From positions 45,086,955 to 45,150,954 of the forward strand of contig CM063111.1 in NCBI GenBank assembly GCA_031841125.1: a DNA stretch of 64,000 bases, written 5' to 3'. Of the stretch, positions 58,871-64,000 are shown one piece after another (positions within the stretch are counted from its first letter, which is position 1; each line of letters opens with the position of its first letter). The translations under genes and the position numbers were made by a program. This DNA comes from Acanthococcus lagerstroemiae. Taxonomy: Eukaryota > Arthropoda > Insecta > Hemiptera > Eriococcidae. The notes under the pieces were generated by a model, which saw only the letters and a program-made list of their open reading frames with translations, was not told where the DNA came from and did no database searches.

Positions 58871-59571
58871 TGGTCAGGTCTAGCTTAAAAAACTAGTTCA
58901 TTCAATTTTTCTTCTGGTTCAGTCAGTCAGGTGGTTGGCGGTCGCGGTTTCTGACGCGCGACTTTTCTGGGTAGGGTTAGTCGGGGTACTGGTATAGTTT
59001 GCCGTTGCTTTTCCCACGGTTTGTTGCGTTAGAGCTTTTCTTCTCTGTGCCGGAAAGTGTGCAGCTGCAGTTCACTTACTAGCCCCATATTTGCACGACG
59101 TTGAATAAGCTGTCGTCAATGTGCACACGACAGTCTCAATCTTTCAGATCTGGTGGTAACACGCCCTGTGATTGTAGTAATACTTTGTTCGTTCGAACTG
59201 GCGGGGTTACAGAACGTGTGATCTTTCCACCTCGATTGATACTGTAGTCGCTGTGTTCGCTAGGATGATAGTGGGGTATATTTGAATATTACTATTTGCG
59301 TTTGGACGCTAAAGAGTCGCTCTCTAGCGGCCTAATGAAATGTGGCGCGCTAATTGGTATTTGGATGAAATGATGATTAGTGACAAAAATATTCTGCAAA
59401 AAAACTGAAGTTGAGCTCATCTGAAAGGAAATGATAAGGGCTTACACTTTAGTTCTCTTCAGTTTTCCATAAAAAAACAATATATTGAAGATGCTAGAGC
59501 TTCTTTTACTTGTACATGTTTTTGTGGTAAAAATTCCTGATTAGCTTTTCGTCCACGACACTAGCGCACCT
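58871..59571. other. GC-richer stretch upstream of duplication copy 2
   Basis: Around 58925-59260 the sequence is more GC-rich than its surroundings and contains GTCGCGGTTTCTGACGCGCG. No long open frame is present. It could be a promoter or noncoding exon, or an old element; nothing decides between these. Confidence 0.3.
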
Positions 59572-61075
59572 GGGTTATTCTACCGAAACTTTGTTACTTT
59601 TGTCCCAGCTAGATATCTGGCAATGTATAAACAATAGGGTCCTCTAATACTGTATAGACTCAGAGGATAACTTATTGTATTTTTTTAAAAATTAATTTGA
59701 AGTATCGTGCCCCACCCCATATTGTGGAAATCTCATTTAAATGCTCAAAAATTCCTTCAACGTGGCTGTCCCTTACCATGGATTGGACTTCAAAATTTTT
59801 TTTGTAAATATTATCGCTGCGTGTTTGGATAAACTGATGCGTGTGTACAGTTTTTGTGAGTATAGTGAACAAGTTGGCAATGCAGTACGTGTTTTAGACT
59901 CGATCAGAATCAGTGCAGCCATATTTGAAAACGTGTCTCTCCTTTTTTGTCCTTCACCGTGGTCAAATTTGAACCACTCAGAAAACAGACACAGAGCACA
60001 TATTTTTGAACTTAGAATAGCCAACCTGAAGTATTTTTATCAGTCAGGTGGTGTGCACATATGATTTTTTACGAATTCTGAATGGATTACCGCTTAATTT
60101 AAGAAAAGTGTTGGAAACAAGAGATTTTACCAACAAAAATTCCTTAAATGTGACGCATTGTGATGAGCGCCGCAAGCGACTCAATTTTTTTGATAATCGC
60201 AATTAAGAATATGGGTACGTACATCAGATCACACTTTATCGTTTCATCACTTTTTAAAATACCTATGGTCAAAATCGAGGGATCTGGCGAACCTTTATCA
60301 ATTTTGTGAAGATTTTTTCCCATTTCCATCACCGTGGCAACAGGAATTATGAAAGCCACGATGAAGGAATCCGATACCACTATGAAAGAATTTACTGGTC
60401 TGGTTCCACGAGAGACTGGACATTTGTGAATACGAGTCAGTGCTGCCAGATTTATTTTGCCAAAATCTGGAGAACAGTCCAGAAAGAGAAATCCGGACAG
60501 AAATGTGATGTCCAAAGGGAAGGGACCTTAAGGTGAAAAAATAAAGAATCTTTTTTTCAGCTTTTCCGGCATAGATTTAAGTGTCGAATGATAATCCATG
60601 TTCGGTTTTACCAATTATCCTAAAAAAATTACTTGCCCCGAATTTCATAAGTTAGAAAAAATACATTACAACTATGTATTAAAAAAAAGCAATAATGGAA
60701 AAAAAAACGCATTTAAAGTTCAATTTACTAGAAAATAATGATAAAACTATTAGGAATAAAAGGAGATTAATGTTTTTTATAGGAAATTTCATGCAGAACT
60801 CAGTTTTATTTTCAGGTTTACTAAATAATGGACCCAAAATTAAATTAACAGAAAAAGAAAATGTCCTATTAAAAATCACTCAAATATCTCACACAACTAC
60901 TACTATAGATCAAATTGAATCTCTACTTGGGAAACTTAAAATTCTTTTACTATTTTATTTTCCTCATAAATATGTTCTGTTATATGCATATAAATGATTT
61001 TTATGAAAAAAAAAAGAGTAATAATGTTTAAAAACAAAAAATCCATGAATTATCAAGGTTTCGGTAGAATGACCC
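59572..61075. mobile_element. Inverted-repeat element of about 1.5 kb, no transposase recognised
   Basis: GGGTTATTCTACCGAAAC at 59572-59589 and GTTTCGGTAGAATGACCC at 61058-61075 are inverse copies with one mismatch. Frames inside (59741-60064 plus, 60144-60515 minus) resemble no known protein. It may be a non-autonomous DNA transposon. Its right flank was the target of the element at 61085. Confidence 0.55.
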
Positions 61076-61084
61076 ACCTACAGG

Positions 61085-62813
61085 CACAGTTGGGCACAAC
61101 TTGAGTAGATTATGTATTTTGAGTAAATGAGTATGTGAGTACTGAGTATTACAAATGTACTCGAGTATCGGTGTACTCAGCAAAAATGAATACCATTGTA
61201 CTCGAGTACTGATGTACTCAGTAATAATGAGTACCAATGTACTCGAGTACGGATGTACTCAGTAATAATGAGTACTAATGTACTCGAATACTTATGTACT
61301 CCGAAATTTTGAGTACGAATGCAATCAAGTAAAAATGTACTCAACAATTGATTACATATTTGAAAACAGAAATTGAAATACTGGTAATTTATGAGTACTC
61401 AGGTTCTGAATCATGCGTAGTCCTATTTTGAATTTTTTTTCAGTTCTAATGAAGGAGCTGAGGAAGTTCAAATAATTTTAAATTCAAGTTCTGAGAAAGT
61501 ACCTGGAGCATTTTTGAATTTGAGGGTATACTAAAGATAATATATTTTAACTCGAACGTTAATTTTCTTAAAATTTCAATTTGAATGTGGTCCCCTATAT
61601 GGTTATAATAGTTTAGTCAGAAAGAACACATTTTATGCCCAAAGCAGCGAAGGTATGCGTTTGCAGTTTACATTCGTCATCTGTTTTTGTAGTCTGTGTG
61701 GTCCTTATGCAAATTAGACTCGATACATCACTTCTTACTTTGCGGGTAAAACACATTCCTTAGAAACTGAGGATACCAATTTCCAAGGAAGTCCATTATT
61801 CAACTTACAATGTAGAGATTACATTAATGAAATGAGGAGAAGCATAAGGAAATCCGACCCAAGAAATTCTCATTCTCATAGCTTTCTGCGACAGGCCATA
61901 CTACTTTGAATTTTCAATATTTGGGGACCACTAAGGTCTCAAAGTGCATAATTTTGTTTCTTTTCTGAGTTTTATATTTTGGGGAATGTATGTTTTTAGC
62001 GATGTACATTTTATCACGTTCTCTGTACAATATTTTCATTTTGGCGGCACCACCAGCTTTTCTTTCATCAAAGGGATATAAAACCATCGACAAACCGGAA
62101 CAATTAGATTTTATCAAGTTACAAGTCAACCCCTCTTTCCATGGAACTAGGCAGGTACTTAGGGGAGTACGAGTCACCCCCGATATACGCGATGTACCTG
62201 TACATTTCGCATCTCGCAGAGTATATTTAGTACGTTCACGCTGGCAAAATAGAAAACTACACATCATTATCATATGTCCCTCCGGTCACTGATGCGATAC
62301 TCGAATGGGTAGTTTCCGGGGTCGGGGTACGGTGTCATAGGGGCCACTTTGGCATGCGTGCATCGCCATACGTCCCACCACGCCATCATTATCATATGCG
62401 TTGCCCCAACGTTTATTGCATTTTTAGAAAACTAACTTATCCAGGACCTTTGGTTATTAATTAACATTTTTATATGCCAACGTATTCATAATTCTGAAGT
62501 ATTCGAAATGCGTAGTGTACTCAAGTGCTACAATAACTCTGAAACTAAGAGAAAATTTTTCGTATGTACTCAGTAATCATACTCTTCTGATTCTTGAGTA
62601 CACTGAGTACATGTACTCAGGTACTCATTCCACATGAGTACTGATTACAGGTACTCAATACTCATACATGTATATTAAGTATTGAGTACACTGCGTACTC
62701 GTACTCATTTGTACATGATTACTGATTACATGTACTCTACTCAGTACTCAAGTACAACCATTCGTACTCGTACTCAGTACTTATACTCATGAGTACGAAT
62801 TTGCCCAACTCTG
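61085..62813. mobile_element. 1.7-kb hAT-like element with GAGTAC/GTACTC arrays
   Basis: It starts CACAGTTGGGCA and ends TGCCCAACTCTG. A perfect 8-bp duplication, CCTACAGG, flanks it (61077-61084 and 62814-62821). About 330 bp at the left end and 300 bp at the right end are tiled with GTACTCGAGTAC, GAGTACTGAGTA, TACTCAGTAATAATGAGTAC and related self-complementary words. The middle (about 61420-62500) lacks them, has no transposase frame and contains a copy of the GC-rich repeat at 62309-62390. Confidence 0.88.
62309..62390 (+). repeat. GC-rich repeat family copy, nested in the 1.7-kb hAT element
   Basis: GGGGTCGGGGTACGGTGTC, GGGGCCACTTTGGCATGCG and TGCATCGCCATACG match 22983-23060 (inverted) and, less well, 38828-38925. 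Confidence 0.6.
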
Positions 62814-62847
62814 CCTACAGGAATGTTCAAACGCCAATAGTGTTTTC

Positions 62848-63109
62848 CAAATGGACGCTATTCAACGAAAGGGAACCAACTAGCAAAATCCGCTTTTTGA
62901 GAACACGTGATTCAAAGTTTAAGAGCCATGTAGAAACTATATGACATAAGTTTTACGGATAGGCTTTTTTCAACGTGAGTACACATTTTTGAATCGGGGG
63001 CCCAATATTGAAAAATTCTAGGTACTTTTTACGCTCTTTCCAATGATACTAATAACTCATTTTGCTTACAAATGTTGGTTGGTTCCCATTTTGCTGAATA
63101 GCGTCCAAA
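62848..63109. repeat. Inverted repeat with ~32-bp arms
   Basis: CAAATGGACGCTATTCAACG with GGGAACCAAC on the left is matched by GTTGGTTCCC with GCTGAATAGCGTCCAAAT on the right. It is probably a MITE; its outer ends are not clear. Confidence 0.6.
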
Positions 63110-63287
63110 TAAGAACTACCTAATTCTGAAGCTGCTTTCACACTCGTGAGCACGTGCGCATTGTCGTTCCAGGTTTTTTATCATGTCAAGCGCAATGAGC
63201 ACACAGCGCGTCTAGTGTGGATTTCTGTACTTCCTTTTCCCCACCAGCTGAGGAAGTAGGTGGTTCTTACTTGAAAAACACTATAGC

Positions 63288-63361
63288 TTTCCGGCGTTGG
63301 TGGGACTCGAACCCGAGACGCAAGGATTGCGAAGCGGGCGTGTTGACCACTCGGCCACACA
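63288..63361 (-). tRNA. tRNA-like sequence, probably a SINE head or tRNA pseudogene
   Basis: On the minus strand there is an A box, TGGCCGAGTGG, and a B box, GGTTCGAGTCC, at tRNA spacing. The ends CGTTG and CAACG can pair. The acceptor stem has mismatches at both ends, the anticodon stem does not form properly (CGCAATCCTTGCG folds on itself instead) and the T stem is incomplete. It resembles the head of the SINEs at 26113 and 31933, although the body differs. A functional tRNA is unlikely. Confidence 0.4.
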
Positions 63362-63720
63362 ACGTTAGTGATCCGAATATATTTGAAGAGTAGGGAAAGA
63401 AGCAGGAAGTCACTTTTGTGGCGAAGCGAGAAAAATGAAAAACAAATTGTTTACGTACGTGGTTTCTTATCTGTCGGTGAACTTTGAACGCCGTTTTTCC
63501 AGTCTGTGGCATCCTTTGAGGCTTCCTCCCACACCTCAGCTATTTCTACTCATTACGCCCGTTCCGGCGGTACTAATAACTCAATTTTGCAAAAAATGAC
63601 TTACTTGGTACCTGCTTCTTTCCCTGTACCCTTTTTTTGTTTTTGGTTACGCTTCGCTCGCTCAGCGTCTGAAAATTTGATCGATTTGCTGATGTACTCG
63701 GTATATAGGCAGTACAAGAG

Positions 63721-63897
63721 CAGGGCCGTACCCAGGATTTAAGTAAAGGGGGTTGCATTTAAGATGATTTTTGTCTTGGTGGGGAGGGGGGCTCAGTCAC
63801 AGATCCGCCCTCCTCTCCGTCTCGACCCATTGTTTTTCGAGGTTTTTTGACCGAAGGAGGAGGGATTGAACCACCCCCACCCGTCGGCACGGCCCTG
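63721..63897. mobile_element. hAT-like MITE (CAGGGCCGTACCCAGG termini)
   Basis: It starts CAGGGCCGTACCCAGG and ends CCCGTCGGCACGGCCCTG. The flanks are TACAAGAG (63713-63720) and TGCAAGAG (63898-63905), 7 of 8 identical. The interior has G and C runs. Confidence 0.8.
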
Positions 63898-64000
63898 TGC
63901 AAGAGTAAAGATGCCTAACTAATTGTACACGGTGTCTGTAAGTACGCAGTGTGGCGGATGGTTGAGGTAACAATTGTGCCCGCGAGTTTTTTACTCTATT

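Noticed and set aside
60144..60515. 123-codon minus-strand frame
   Set aside because: No recognisable family, no splice context, and it lies inside the 59572-61075 element. The opposite strand is also open for 76 codons.
60695..60997. 100-codon Lys/Asn/Ile-rich plus-strand frame
   Set aside because: It sits inside an inverted-repeat element in very AT-rich DNA. The composition matches the base content and no motif is present.
61140..61330. Regularly spaced GTACTC repeats considered as a CRISPR-like array
   Set aside because: Spacing is irregular, the repeats are short palindromes, the genome is eukaryotic and the block lies within a bounded hAT-like element.
63288..63361. Functional tRNA-Ser gene
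   Set aside because: Acceptor, anticodon and T stems have too many mismatches. It shares its head type with the SINEs of this window.

Overview
This is eukaryotic nuclear DNA, almost certainly from an insect. It is AT-rich, with multi-exon genes, GT-AG introns and very many short DNA transposons. Two genes of the arthropod Yellow/MRJP family point to an insect. The base composition, intron sizes and mobile-element load would fit a sternorrhynchan hemipteran such as a mealybug, scale insect or aphid, but that placement is inference. No prokaryotic or viral gene was recognised. All exon models were built by hand from reading frames, splice sites and family knowledge, without transcripts.

Layout. 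1-3.5 kb: a decayed R1/I-group LINE on the minus strand, broken up by other insertions. 4.3-6.5 kb (-): mitochondrial ribosome recycling factor, five exons. 7.0-11.7 kb: a mobile-element zone with a ~1 kb palindrome that leads into a ~0.6 kb tandem array. 12.6-20.9 kb (-): an erlin, with a long TE-filled sixth intron. 23.2-24.1 kb: nested inverted-repeat elements. 24.4-30.0 kb (+): UTP14, eleven exons, carrying a coding minisatellite. 30.9-34.7 kb (-): sds22/PPP1R7, eight exons, with RTE LINE and SINE pieces in one intron. 35.7-36.5 kb (-) and 37.0-39.9 kb (+): ribosomal protein eL43 (RpL37A) and chaperonin CCT2, head to head. 41.5-43.2 kb (+): a BTB-BACK-Kelch protein in one coding exon. 44-51.7 kb and 55.3-58.9 kb (-): two duplicated Yellow/MRJP genes. 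59.5-64 kb: mobile elements and a tRNA-like sequence.

The housekeeping genes cover mitochondrial and cytosolic translation (MRRF, eL43), ribosome assembly (UTP14), protein folding (CCT2), ER-associated degradation (erlin) and phosphatase control (sds22). They are neighbours, not one pathway. The most striking non-genic signal is a set of hAT-like MITEs with 8-bp target duplications and related termini (CAGRGATGRG type). Each family has an interior saturated with its own short self-complementary word: GAGTAC/GTACTC, GAACTAGTTC, GTTTAAAAC, AAATCATGATTTT or CTTAAGC.
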